DNA from: RPQJ01 sp052035645
Lineage (GTDB): Bacteria > Pseudomonadota > Gammaproteobacteria > Steroidobacterales > Steroidobacteraceae
NCBI GenBank assembly: GCA_052035645.1
Contig: JBPOHK010000004.1
Coordinates: 30,843-94,842 of the forward strand
Length of the DNA: 64,000 bases
Direction of reading: 5' to 3'
The number at the start of each line of letters is the position of its first letter. Position 1 is the stretch's first letter. This document shows, piece after piece, positions 1 to 8,825 of this stretch. The notes below the pieces were generated by a model, which ran no database searches, was not told the origin of the DNA, and worked only from the letters and a program-made list of their open reading frames with translations. The position numbers and the translations under genes were made by a program.

Positions 1-2629
1 GGTCGTCCTGCCCGGCGAGCACGGCCGGGCACTCGCAGCGGCCTGGCAGACCCTCGAGGAGCGTCACGAGGAGCGCCGCTACGACATCGAGCACCCCGTG
101 CTCCGGCCGACGGAGCTGTGCGTGCCGCCGGAGGAGTGGTTCGCCGCCGCGACGGCCCGGCCGCACGTCGTACTCGGCGCGGCGGCCGGCGACGCCGCGA
201 CCGGCGCCCTGCCCGCGATCGACCTCGGCGCACGCGAAGCACCCTCCGCCCGCCTGGACCAGCGCCGCGCCGAGACGCTCGACGACTTCGCCCGCCAGCT
301 CGAGACGGACGCCGGGCGCGTGCTGATCGCGGCCGAGTCGCCGGGACGGCGCGAACTGCTGCTCGAGCTGCTGCGTCCGCGCGGCGTGTCGCCGAAGGCC
401 TACCCGGGCTGGCACGAGTTCCTCGCCGGCGACGCGCGCCTCGGCATCACCGTCGCTCCGCTCTCCTCCGGCGTGGCGCTCGCCGATCCGCCACTCACGA
501 TCTACGCCGAGGAGCAGCTCTTCGGCGAGCGCGTGCGCCAGGAGCGGCGGCGGCGGCGCTCGGATCGCGACCCGGCCCGGATCATCCAGCAGCTCGCCGA
601 CCTGCGCCCCGGGGCACCGGTGGTGCACGAGGACTACGGCGTCGGACGCTACGTCGGGCTCACGACCATGGAGGCCGGCGGCATGCCGGCCGAGTTCCTG
701 CTCATCGAGTACGCCGAGGGCGACAAGCTGTACGTGCCCGTGCAGTCGCTCGAGCGCATCAGCCGGTACACGGGCGCGCCGGCCGAGACGGCGCCGCTGC
801 ACAAGCTCGGCGGCGACCAGTGGAGCAAGGCACGCGCCCGCGCCGCCGCGCGCATCCGCGACGCCGCGGCCGAGCTGCTCGACATCTACGCCAGGCGCGC
901 CGCCCGGCAGGGTCACGCCTTCGCGCTCGACGAGGCGCAGCTGCGGGCGTTCGAGGCGGGGTTCCCCTTCGAGGAGACGCCCGACCAGGCCGCGGCGATC
1001 GCCGCGGTGATCGAGGACCTGCGGTCCACGCGGCCGATGGACCGCGTCGTGTGCGGCGACGTCGGCTTCGGCAAGACCGAGGTGGCGCTGCGCGCCGCCT
1101 TCGTCGCGGTGCAGGGCGGCCGCCAGGTGGCCGTGCTGGTGCCGACCACGCTGCTGGCGCAGCAGCACTACCAGACCTTCGTCGACCGCTTCGCCGACTG
1201 GCCGGTCAAGGTCGAGCTGCTCTCCCGCTTCCGCGGCGAGGCGCAGGCGAAGCAGGCGCTCGCCGGCCTCGCCGAAGGCAAGGTCGACGTGGTCGTCGGC
1301 ACGCACCGACTGCTGCAGCCCGGCGTGCGGTTCCGGGATCTGGGCCTCGTCATCATCGACGAGGAGCACCGCTTCGGCGTCAAGGACAAGGAGAAGCTGA
1401 AGGCGCTGCGCGCCGAGGTGGACGTGCTCACCCTCACCGCGACCCCGATCCCGCGCACGCTCAACATGGCGCTCGGCGGCCTGCGCGACCTGAGCCTGAT
1501 CGCGACACCGCCGGCCGCGCGCCTGTCCATCAAGACATTCGTCAGCGAGTGGAACGCGCCGACCATCCGCGAGGCGTTCCTGCGCGAGCTGCGCCGCGGC
1601 GGCCAGGTCTATTTCGTGCACAACAGCGTCGACACCATCGAGAAGACCGCGCAGTCGCTCGCCGAGCTGGTGCCGGAGGCCCGCATCGTGATCGGCCACG
1701 GCCAGATGCGCGAACGCGACCTCGAGCAGGTGATGCTCGACTTCTACCACAAGCGGGCGAACGTCCTGCTGTGCACGACCATCATCGAGAGCGGCATCGA
1801 CGTGCCGACGGCGAACACCATCATCATCGACCGCGCCGACCGCTTCGGCCTCGCGCAGCTGCACCAGCTGCGCGGCCGCGTCGGACGCTCCCACCACCAG
1901 GCGTACGCGTACCTGGTGACGCCGCCGAAGAACGCGATGACCACCGACGCCGTGAAGCGCCTGGAGGCGCTCGAGTCGCTGGAGGACCTCGGGGCCGGCT
2001 TCGTGCTCGCGACCCACGACCTCGAGATCCGCGGCGCCGGCGAGCTGCTGGGCGACGAGCAGAGCGGCCAGATCCAGGAGATCGGCTTCGCGCTCTACAT
2101 GGAGCTGCTCGAGCGCGCGGTGAAGGCGATGCAGGCGGGCAGGCGCCCCGAGCTCGAGAAGCCGCTGCACCACGGTCCCGAGGTGGACCTGCACGTGCCC
2201 TCGATGCTGCCCGAGGCCTACCTGCCGGACGTGCACGCGCGGCTGGTGCTGTACAAGCGCATCTCGGGCGTCGAGTCCGTGGCCGAGCTGGACGACCTGC
2301 AGGCGGAGACCGTCGACCGCTTCGGCGGCCTGCCCGAGCCGGCGAAGAACCTGTTCCGCATCGCGCGCATGCGCGTGACGGCGGCCGTCTGCGGTGTCGA
2401 GCGCTTCGACGTCGGCGCCGGCAGCGGCTCGGTCACCTTCATGGACGACCCGCCCGTCGACACCGGCGCCCTGCTGCTGTTCGTGCAGCGCCACGGCAAG
2501 ACCATGCGCTTCGACGGGCCGAAGAAAGTCCGCTTCACGGGCGGCTGGGACGAGCCCGAGGCGCGCTTCGCGTACGCCCAGCAACTGCTCGAGGGCCTGG
2601 CACGCTGCGTGCCGGCCCGCGCGGGCTGA
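1..2629 (+). CDS. mfd: Transcription-repair coupling factor Mfd (5' truncated by window edge)
   Basis: ATP-dependent DNA translocase that removes RNA polymerase stalled at lesions and recruits UvrA. The frame is open from base 2, so only about 875 C-terminal codons of a protein of roughly 1150 residues are present and the UvrB-like N-terminus lies outside. Visible in order: the RNA polymerase interaction domain (PVVHEDYGVGRY, about 620-655), Walker A GDVGFGKT (1055-1078), the DEEH box (1358-1369), TATPIPRT, ESGIDVP, QLHQLRGRVGRS, then the C-terminal D7-like domain. The protein ends in TGA at 2627-2629, two bases before the next gene. Confidence 0.97.
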   Translation, partial: VVLPGEHGRALAAAWQTLEERHEERRYDIEHPVLRPTELCVPPEEWFAAATARPHVVLGAAAGDAATGALPAIDLGAREAPSARLDQRRAETLDDFARQLETDAGRVLIAAESPGRRELLLELLRPRGVSPKAYPGWHEFLAGDARLGITVAPLSSGVALADPPLTIYAEEQLFGERVRQERRRRRSDRDPARIIQQLADLRPGAPVVHEDYGVGRYVGLTTMEAGGMPAEFLLIEYAEGDKLYVPVQSLERISRYTGAPAETAPLHKLGGDQWSKARARAAARIRDAAAELLDIYARRAARQGHAFALDEAQLRAFEAGFPFEETPDQAAAIAAVIEDLRSTRPMDRVVCGDVGFGKTEVALRAAFVAVQGGRQVAVLVPTTLLAQQHYQTFVDRFADWPVKVELLSRFRGEAQAKQALAGLAEGKVDVVVGTHRLLQPGVRFRDLGLVIIDEEHRFGVKDKEKLKALRAEVDVLTLTATPIPRTLNMALGGLRDLSLIATPPAARLSIKTFVSEWNAPTIREAFLRELRRGGQVYFVHNSVDTIEKTAQSLAELVPEARIVIGHGQMRERDLEQVMLDFYHKRANVLLCTTIIESGIDVPTANTIIIDRADRFGLAQLHQLRGRVGRSHHQAYAYLVTPPKNAMTTDAVKRLEALESLEDLGAGFVLATHDLEIRGAGELLGDEQSGQIQEIGFALYMELLERAVKAMQAGRRPELEKPLHHGPEVDLHVPSMLPEAYLPDVHARLVLYKRISGVESVAELDDLQAETVDRFGGLPEPAKNLFRIARMRVTAAVCGVERFDVGAGSGSVTFMDDPPVDTGALLLFVQRHGKTMRFDGPKKVRFTGGWDEPEARFAYAQQLLEGLARCVPARAG

Positions 2630-2631
2630 CC

Positions 2632-3123
2632 GTGGCGAAGGGCACGCGCGTCAGCGAGACGCCCGCCGTCGCCTTCCTGCGGGCGCGCGGGGTCGAGTTC
2701 ACCGAGCACCCCTACCCATACCTCGAGCACGGCGGTGCGCAGCACAGCGCCGAGGTGCTGGGCCTCGACCCGTACACGGTCGTCAAGACGCTCGTCATGC
2801 AGGACGAGAAGCGGGCCCCGCTCGTGGTGCTGATGCACGGCAACCGCCAGGTGTCGACCAAGAACCTGGCCCGGCAGATCGGCGCGAAATCGGTCGAGCC
2901 GTGCGCTCCGGAGGTCGCCAACCGGCACAGCGGCTACCTGGTCGGGGGCACCTCGCCGTTCGCGACGCGTCGGCGCATGCCCGTGTACGTCGAGCGCTCC
3001 ATCCTCGCGCTGCCGCGGATCTGCATCAATGGCGGGCGGCGCGGCTACCTGATCGGCATCGAGCCCGGCGTGTGCACGCGACTGCTCGAGGCCCGGCCCG
3101 TCGACTGCGCCCTGCCGCTCTAG
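2632..3123 (+). CDS. ybaK: YbaK/EbsC-family Cys-tRNA(Pro) deacylase
   Basis: Probable trans-editing enzyme that hydrolyses mischarged Cys-tRNA(Pro) in the cytoplasm. The 163-residue product matches the family length of about 160. Family landmarks are VVKTLVM, which carries the conserved lysine, GYLVGGTSPFATRRRMPVY, and a C-terminal INGGRRGYLIGIEP segment. The start is taken as GTG 2632, two bases after the mfd stop, which implies co-transcription; no ATG lies near the conserved N-terminus. It ends in TAG. A ProX or other YbaK-superfamily specificity cannot be excluded from sequence alone. Confidence 0.88.
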   Translation: MAKGTRVSETPAVAFLRARGVEFTEHPYPYLEHGGAQHSAEVLGLDPYTVVKTLVMQDEKRAPLVVLMHGNRQVSTKNLARQIGAKSVEPCAPEVANRHSGYLVGGTSPFATRRRMPVYVERSILALPRICINGGRRGYLIGIEPGVCTRLLEARPVDCALPL

Positions 3124-3137
3124 CGCCGCGATCGCGC

Positions 3138-4211
3138 TCAGGCGGCGGGCGATCCAGCGGCCGGCGGCAACGGCACCCGCACGTGCACGGTCGTTCCCCG
3201 GGCCGTCGAGTGGACTTCGAAGCGGCCGCCGTGCCGGCGCAGGCGCTCCTGGATGCCGGTCAGGCCGAGGCCGCCGAGCCGGCCCGGCGGTATGCCCCGG
3301 CCGTTGTCGCTCACCTCCAGTTGCAGCGTGCCGCCCGCCTGGCGCAGGGTGACGGACACGTGCGTCGCCTGCGCATGGCGCGCGACGTTGGTCAGCAGCT
3401 CCTGGAAGACGCGGAACAGGTCGATGCTCAGCGTCCCGTCCGGCAGGGGCGGCAGGCGATCGATCCGCTCGTCGGAATCGATGCCGGTGTTGCGCGACCA
3501 GTCGCCGAGGTACCAGCGGCAGGTCTCGACCAGCCCGAGATCGTCGAGCATGGCCGGGCGCAGCCGCGTGCAGACTTCACGGCTGGAAGCCGCCGCGCGT
3601 CCGACGAGCCCGCGGATGGCGTCCACCTCGCCGGCGTCGAGCGTCGCTCCCCGCTCCGCACGGCGCCGCAGCGCATCGAGCCGCATGCCGATGGCCGTGA
3701 GCGTGGCCCCGATCTCGTCGTGGATCTCGAGGGCCAGGTCGTGGCGCAGGCGCTCCGACTCGTCCTGCACGCTCTCGCGCAGGCGCTCGAGCAACTGCTC
3801 GGCATCGGCCCGGCGCATGCGCTCGCGATCGAACTGCGCCGACAGCCGACGCACCGACCCGGAGGCGCGGGTCAGCCGCCCGCGCCACCACGAGAAGGCG
3901 CCGCCCATCGCCAGGAAGACCACCAGCGACTGCCACTGCCGCGTCGTGGTGACCTGCATCGTGTGCACCGGCTCCATGAAGAACCACGTCGCGGCCACCG
4001 CGGACAGCACGGTGGCCAGCAGGCCCGCGACCGGGCCGCCGTACCACGCGCAGACCATCACCGCCGGATAGAAGAGCAGGAAGTAGGAGGGGTCGGCCGG
4101 GTTGTCGATGCGATGCTGCACCAGCACCGCGAGGGTCACCACCCCGACGACCAGCGCGACATGCCGCGGCAGCAGCCCGCGACGCACCTGCTGCAGGACT
4201 TCGGTGACCAT
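3138..4211 (-). CDS. Membrane sensor histidine kinase (DUF4118-like sensor, HisKA_3, HATPase_c)
   Basis: 357 residues. Four hydrophobic segments within about residues 17-108 resemble the KdpD-type DUF4118 membrane module. A short coiled stretch follows, then a NarL-class dimerisation helix with LEIHDEIGAT (His164 as likely phosphoacceptor). The ATPase domain has N box ELLTNVARHA (Asn275) and G box DNGRGIPPGRLGGLGL. Kinases of this class normally phosphorylate LuxR-type response regulators, but none is adjacent, so it is an orphan here. It is the last gene of the leftward run, 83 bases after the GGDEF gene, and converges on ybaK. The signal it senses is unknown. Confidence 0.86.
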   Translation of the reverse strand: MVTEVLQQVRRGLLPRHVALVVGVVTLAVLVQHRIDNPADPSYFLLFYPAVMVCAWYGGPVAGLLATVLSAVAATWFFMEPVHTMQVTTTRQWQSLVVFLAMGGAFSWWRGRLTRASGSVRRLSAQFDRERMRRADAEQLLERLRESVQDESERLRHDLALEIHDEIGATLTAIGMRLDALRRRAERGATLDAGEVDAIRGLVGRAAASSREVCTRLRPAMLDDLGLVETCRWYLGDWSRNTGIDSDERIDRLPPLPDGTLSIDLFRVFQELLTNVARHAQATHVSVTLRQAGGTLQLEVSDNGRGIPPGRLGGLGLTGIQERLRRHGGRFEVHSTARGTTVHVRVPLPPAAGSPAA

Positions 4212-4294
4212 GGCGTCTCGATGCCGACCTCGTCGAATGGGACGCCACTATGGACCGGCCGGCCCGCCGCGGACAAGCCGTCCGCGCCAGCCGC

Positions 4295-5155
4295 TCAGAG
4301 CTTGCCGTTCACCACGCAATTGCCGCCGCGGGACTTCGCCAGCTGCAGCGCCGTCGCGGCCGCCTCGAGGATCGCCTCGCAGGCGGACTCGCGCGGCGGG
4401 CTCGCGGTGACGACGCCCGCGCTCACGGTCAGGTAGCGGCCGATGTTCGATCGCGGGTGGTGGATCGCCAGCGAGCGCACGCGGGCGCTGATCTGCTCCG
4501 CGAAGTGCAGGGCGTTGTCGGGGTCCATCGCCACGCCGAGCACGATGAAGTCGTCCTCGCCCAGCCTCGCGACGATGTCGCTCGCGCGCCGCGTCGCGGT
4601 GGCGATCGCGCGCCCGACCTGGCGCAGCACGTTGTCGCTCGGGCCGCGACCGAACACTTCGTGGTAGTCGCGCCAGGCGTCGATGTTGAAGCGCATGACC
4701 GTCAGCCGCCGGCCGTCGCGCTGCGCGATCGACCAGTCGCGGCGCAGCACCTCCATCAGGTGCTCGGGCGTGCTGAGCCCGCTGGTCTTGTCGAGCGCCG
4801 CCGCCAGGGCGCCCGGCGACGAGCGCGACGCGGGCCGGTAGTACAGGCACAGGCGCGCCTCCGGCAGCATCACCGCCCATCGCTCGCACTCGACCGTGGT
4901 TCCGTCGGCGCGCTTCAGGCGCACGCGCACGCCGACCGCCGTCCCGGTCAGGTTCGGGTCGACCGGCGCCTCGATCTCGAATTCCTCGAGGGGACGGTCC
5001 TCGAGCCACTCCTCCGGCCGGCGCAGCAGCGCGGCGAGCGTCGCGTTCGCGTAGGCCACCTTCGGCGAGCCGTCGCCAGGCACGACGACCGCCACGCCGT
5101 CGAGGGCATGGCGCAGCACCTCGGCCAACAGACCCGGATCCGTGCTCATGTTCAA
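4295..5155 (-). CDS. PAS-like/GGDEF protein with degenerate signature
   Basis: 286 residues. The N-terminal 110 look PAS-like (MSTDPGLLAEVLRHALDGVAVV, then YANATLAALL). A GGDEF-fold domain follows from about residue 125, with the usual FNIDAWRDYHEVFG helix. The active-site loop reads GEDDF (residues 199-203) where diguanylate cyclases have GG(D/E)EF: the second glycine is Glu and the catalytic Glu is Asp. Cyclase activity is therefore doubtful, and a GTP-binding or regulatory role is an alternative. No EAL domain or RxxD inhibitory site is evident. The start may be Met1 or Met3. It lies 25 bases after nagZ on the same strand. Confidence 0.82.
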   Translation of the reverse strand: MNMSTDPGLLAEVLRHALDGVAVVVPGDGSPKVAYANATLAALLRRPEEWLEDRPLEEFEIEAPVDPNLTGTAVGVRVRLKRADGTTVECERWAVMLPEARLCLYYRPASRSSPGALAAALDKTSGLSTPEHLMEVLRRDWSIAQRDGRRLTVMRFNIDAWRDYHEVFGRGPSDNVLRQVGRAIATATRRASDIVARLGEDDFIVLGVAMDPDNALHFAEQISARVRSLAIHHPRSNIGRYLTVSAGVVTASPPRESACEAILEAAATALQLAKSRGGNCVVNGKL

Positions 5156-5180
5156 GGTGTGTCTCCCCCCAACCGCGACC

Positions 5181-6224
5181 CTAGGCCTTCAGCTGCAGGC
5201 TGGGTGCCGCCAGGCACCGGTCGATGGCCTGCCGGCACTCGACCCAGCGCGCCGTCTGCTCGAGGGCCAGCCGGCCCGGGCCCGGCTTGCCGTGCAGGCG
5301 GGCGAGGCGCACCTGGCCGAGCGGGTCCGCCGCACCCGCCAGCTGCTCGAGCGTGGCGAGCACGGCCGGCCGGTCGTTGCAGATCGCCAGTACGTCGCAG
5401 CCCGCCGCGAGCGCGCGCCGGGCCCGCTCGGGCACGTCGCCGGCATACGCCGCACCGCCCATGCTGAGGTCGTCGGAAAACACGGCACCGGTGAAACCGA
5501 GCTTCCAGCGCAGCTCCTGCTGGATCCAGCGGCGCGAGAAGCTGGCCGGCGCCTCGTCGACCTCCGGGAACTGCACGTGGCCCACCATGATCGACGACAG
5601 GCCGTTGGCGATCAGCCGGCGATACGGCAGCAGGTCGTCGCCGAGATCCTCGATCCGGCGCCGGTCCACCGGCAGCGCCTTGTGCGAGTCGGCGACCACG
5701 GCCCCGTGACCGGGAAAGTGCTTGGCGGTCGCGGCCATGCCGGCGGCGCGCATGCCCTGCAGGCAGGCCACCGCGAGCCGCGCGACGATCTCGGGATCGC
5801 GATGATAGGCGCGGTCGCCGATCACCTCGCTCACGCCGTAGTCGAGGTCGACGCACGGCGCGAAGCTCATGTCGATGCCGGTCGCCCGCAGTTCCGCCGC
5901 GAGCAGCCAGCCGCACTGCCAGGCGAGCGCGCGACCGGCCTCCGGGTCCTGCTCGTAGGCGTGGCCGATCGCGCGGTTGGAGGGCAGCACGGTGTAGTCC
6001 TTGCGAAAGCGCTGGACGCGCCCGCCCTCGTGATCGACGGTGACGATCAGCGGCGGCGTGCGCACGGCGCGGATCTCCGCGACCAGGCGCTCGAGCTGCG
6101 GCACGCTCTCGAAATTGCGCGTGAACAGGATGACCGAGCCGACCAGCGGGTGCGCGAGCACGCGGCGATCCTCCGCCGTGAGCTCGGTGCCCGCCACGTC
6201 GACCATCAGGGGTCCCAGCGTCAC
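5181..6224 (-). CDS. nagZ: Beta-N-acetylhexosaminidase NagZ
   Basis: Cytoplasmic GH3 enzyme that removes N-acetylglucosamine from anhydromuropeptides during peptidoglycan recycling. The 347 residues match the family length of about 340. Signatures are TVDHEGGRVQRF near residue 60, KHFPGHG, and the catalytic Asp-His dyad in VADSHKALPVD. The start is GTG 6224, overlapping the CYTH gene stop as GTGA. Most of the protein is one TIM barrel with no signal peptide, as expected for NagZ. Confidence 0.95.
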   Translation of the reverse strand: MTLGPLMVDVAGTELTAEDRRVLAHPLVGSVILFTRNFESVPQLERLVAEIRAVRTPPLIVTVDHEGGRVQRFRKDYTVLPSNRAIGHAYEQDPEAGRALAWQCGWLLAAELRATGIDMSFAPCVDLDYGVSEVIGDRAYHRDPEIVARLAVACLQGMRAAGMAATAKHFPGHGAVVADSHKALPVDRRRIEDLGDDLLPYRRLIANGLSSIMVGHVQFPEVDEAPASFSRRWIQQELRWKLGFTGAVFSDDLSMGGAAYAGDVPERARRALAAGCDVLAICNDRPAVLATLEQLAGAADPLGQVRLARLHGKPGPGRLALEQTARWVECRQAIDRCLAAPSLQLKA

Positions 6225-6715
6225 GCAACCTCCCCGCCTGCGATGCCTGCCCAGCCGTCATACGGCTGCTGCGCCAGGCTCGCGTTGTAATAGCGCACGT
6301 CGTCCGTCACCTCGCGCCCGAGCCACGGCGGCCGGGCGAACTCGGCCGCTTCGTCCTCGATCTCGAGTTCCGCGACGACGAGGCCCGCGTTGCGGCCGAG
6401 GAACTCGTCGATCTCCCACTCGCGGTCGCCGATCACGACCCAGTGGCGGTACTTCTCGAGGCATCCCTCGCCGCACAGCGTGTCGAGGATCTCGTTCGCC
6501 TCGGCGAGCGGGATCTCGTATTCGTACTCGGCCCGGCTCGGCCCGACCACGCGCCCCTTGATGCCGAGCCACCCGCGGCCGCCCCCCACGCGCACCCGCA
6601 CCGAGGACGTCGCCGTGGTGGCGAGATAGCCCTGCCGGAACAGCTCCGAGCGGGCCACCTGCCCGCGCCAGCCGTCGCCCGCGACCAGGAACTTGCGCTC
6701 GATCTCTACCGGCAT
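6221..6715 (-). CDS. CYTH-domain protein (triphosphate tunnel metalloenzyme family)
   Basis: 164 residues opening with MPVEIERKFLV, which carries the ExExK signature (Glu4, Glu6, Lys8) of triphosphate tunnel enzymes. Basic and acidic tunnel strands follow, such as VRVRVGGGRGWLGIKG, YEYEIPLAEA and WEIDEFLG. Single-domain bacterial members are often inorganic triphosphatases, and a few are class IV adenylate cyclases; sequence cannot decide which. There is no CHAD domain. It lies 4 bases after rlmD and overlaps nagZ by 4 bases, so it is probably part of the same transcript. Confidence 0.88.
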   Translation of the reverse strand: MPVEIERKFLVAGDGWRGQVARSELFRQGYLATTATSSVRVRVGGGRGWLGIKGRVVGPSRAEYEYEIPLAEANEILDTLCGEGCLEKYRHWVVIGDREWEIDEFLGRNAGLVVAELEIEDEAAEFARPPWLGREVTDDVRYYNASLAQQPYDGWAGIAGGEVA

Positions 6716-6719
6716 CGCA

Positions 6720-8030
6720 TCAACGCTCGAACACCGCCATGGCCTCGACGTGCGTCGTGTGCGGGAACATGTCCATGACGCCGGCCGCCGTCAGGCGGAA
6801 ACCGTGTTCGCGGACGAGGATTCCCGCATCACGGGCGAGGCTGCCCGGGTGGCAGGAAATATACAAGACCCGCCCCGCCCCCGACGCACTCACGATGGGA
6901 AGTACTTCACGCGCGCCGGCCCGCGGCGGGTCCAGCAGGACCCTGTCATAAGCCAACGTGGCCCAGGGCTGGGCGCGGCTGTCCTGGAACAGGTCGGCGA
7001 CGTGGAAGTCGACGTTGCCGAGGCCGTTGCGCACGGCGTTGTCGCGCGCGCGACCGACCAGGCCCGCGTCGCCCTCGACGGCCACCACCTCGGCCGCCCG
7101 CCGGGCCATCGGCAGCGAGAAGTTGCCGAGGCCGCAGAACAGGTCGAGCACGCGGTGGCGCGGCTCGAGTTCCAGCATGCTGACCGCGCGTCCGACCATG
7201 CTCGCGTTGAGCGCGCCGTTCACCTGGATGAAGTCGGCCGGCCGGAACTCGATGTTCACCGCGAACTCGGGCAGCGCGTAGTGCAGTACCGGCGCTTCCC
7301 CGCCGAGCGGAACGATGCTCTCGGGCCCGCCGGGCTGCAGGAAGAAGCGCACGCCCTGCGCGGCCGCGAAGGCCGCGAGACGATCGAGGTCCTCCGCGGT
7401 CGGCGGATCGAGCACGCGCAGCACGAGCGCGCAGGCATCCTCGGCCACGGCCACCTCGATCTGCGGCAGGCGCGCGGCGATCGACAGCGACTGCACGAGC
7501 GCCGCGAGCGGATCGATCAGGCGCCCGACCGGTCCGGCCAGGATCGCGCACTCGTGCAGGTCCGCCACGTAGGGGGCCGCCCGTTCGCGGAAGCCCACCA
7601 GCACGCGGCCCTTGCGCGGCACGTGCTTCACGCCGAGTCGTGCGCGCCGCCGGTAGCCCCAGGTGGGGCCCGTGAGCGGCGCGAGCACGCTCTGCGGCTC
7701 GACGCCGCCGAGTCGCGCGAGGTTCTCGATCAGCTGCGCCTGCTTGAACTGCAGTTGCGCCTCGGGCCAGAGGTGCTGGAGCGCACAGCCGCCGCACGTT
7801 CCGAAATGGGGGCACTGCGGCTCCACCCGGTGCGGGCTCGCGCGCAGCACCTCCTCGCAGACGGCCTGGTCGTAGTTGCGGGCACGGTGGGTGCGGCGCA
7901 GCCGGACCCGCTCGCCCGGCAGCGCGTCGGCCACGAAGATCGTCTTGCCGTCGATGCGCGCGACGCCCTGCGCCTCGTGGGTCAGGTCGACGATGTCCGC
8001 CTCCTCGGGCGACGCGCTGATCCGTTTCAT
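6720..8030 (-). CDS. rlmD: 23S rRNA (uracil(1939)-C5)-methyltransferase RlmD
   Basis: SAM-dependent enzyme that makes m5U1939 in 23S rRNA. The 436 residues contain an N-terminal TRAM domain (about 8-65) and the iron-sulfur cysteines CPHFGTCGGC with a further Cys in DLHECAIL. The methyltransferase fold has DLFCGLGNFSLPMAR, DPPRAGA and the catalytic ISCHPGSLARD motif with the nucleophilic cysteine. The intact 4Fe-4S cysteines favour RlmD over RlmC or TrmA. It lies 12 bases after the exonuclease gene. Confidence 0.93.
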   Translation of the reverse strand: MKRISASPEEADIVDLTHEAQGVARIDGKTIFVADALPGERVRLRRTHRARNYDQAVCEEVLRASPHRVEPQCPHFGTCGGCALQHLWPEAQLQFKQAQLIENLARLGGVEPQSVLAPLTGPTWGYRRRARLGVKHVPRKGRVLVGFRERAAPYVADLHECAILAGPVGRLIDPLAALVQSLSIAARLPQIEVAVAEDACALVLRVLDPPTAEDLDRLAAFAAAQGVRFFLQPGGPESIVPLGGEAPVLHYALPEFAVNIEFRPADFIQVNGALNASMVGRAVSMLELEPRHRVLDLFCGLGNFSLPMARRAAEVVAVEGDAGLVGRARDNAVRNGLGNVDFHVADLFQDSRAQPWATLAYDRVLLDPPRAGAREVLPIVSASGAGRVLYISCHPGSLARDAGILVREHGFRLTAAGVMDMFPHTTHVEAMAVFER

Positions 8031-8042
8031 CGGGGCCGACCG

Positions 8043-8825
8043 TCAGCCCGCGGGCCAGGCCGCGAGGAACTCCAGCAGGTGCGGCCGCCCGCTGGCCGCG
8101 AGCGACTCGCGCACCAGGGCGCACTCCCGCGCGTGCCCCTCGTGCGTCAGCCGGCCGCGCATCAGCTCGAAGCGCAGGTAGATCAGGTAGGTATTGAGCA
8201 CGTCCGTCTCGCAGTAGTCGCGGATCTCGCCGGCGCGTCCCGCGAGGTGTGCTTCCCACACGCCCGAGCCGGCGCGTCCGAGCTTGCCCGGCAGCCCGAG
8301 CAACTGCGCCATGCTGTCGAGCGCGACCCGCCCGCGACCCTGGAAGCCGGACAGCACGTCCATCAGGTCGATGTGCCGCCAGTGGTAGCGGCCGAGGTAG
8401 TTGTTCCACTTGAACGCCGGATCCTCGTCGCCCATCTCCCAGTAGCGCGGCGCCTGCACGCAGTGGCGCAGCGCGCGGTAGTTGAGCACCGGCAGGTCGA
8501 ATCCGGCGCCGTTCCAGCTGACGAGCGTCGGCGCGAACCGCTCGAGCCCGTCGTGGAAGCGCCGCACGAGCTCGGCCTCGGTCGAGTCGGCCTCGCCGAG
8601 GCTCCAGACCCGGAATCCGTCGCGGGTGCGCAGCGCCACCGAGATCGCGACGATCCGGTGCTGCTCGAGCGAGAGGAAGTCGGAGCCCGTCTGCTCGCGC
8701 TGGCGCGTCTGCATCACGTAGCCGATCTGCTTCTCGGTGAGGCCGTCGAGGCCGTAGTAGCGGCGCCCGAACTCGACGTCGGGCACGGTCTCGATGTCGA
8801 AGGCGAACACGTTGCCGAGCGTCAT
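8043..8825 (-). CDS. PolB-related 3'-5' exonuclease family protein
   Basis: 260 residues with DEDDy-type exonuclease motifs: ExoI FAFDIETVPD (Asp10, Glu12), ExoII SWNGAGFDLPVL (Asp110), and ExoIII YCETDVLNTYL with the tyrosine-aspartate pattern. It resembles the stand-alone exonuclease family related to the proofreading domain of DNA polymerase B. It has no polymerase domain. Substrate and role are not known from sequence; nucleic-acid trimming or repair is inferred. The start ATG overlaps the acpS stop (ATGA). Confidence 0.84.
   Translation of the reverse strand: MTLGNVFAFDIETVPDVEFGRRYYGLDGLTEKQIGYVMQTRQREQTGSDFLSLEQHRIVAISVALRTRDGFRVWSLGEADSTEAELVRRFHDGLERFAPTLVSWNGAGFDLPVLNYRALRHCVQAPRYWEMGDEDPAFKWNNYLGRYHWRHIDLMDVLSGFQGRGRVALDSMAQLLGLPGKLGRAGSGVWEAHLAGRAGEIRDYCETDVLNTYLIYLRFELMRGRLTHEGHARECALVRESLAASGRPHLLEFLAAWPAG

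Noticed and set aside
118..3123. A 1001-codon forward frame spanning mfd and ybaK
   Set aside because: Only its last 163 codons (ybaK) have family similarity; the rest is an Arg/Ala-rich shadow of mfd in another frame.
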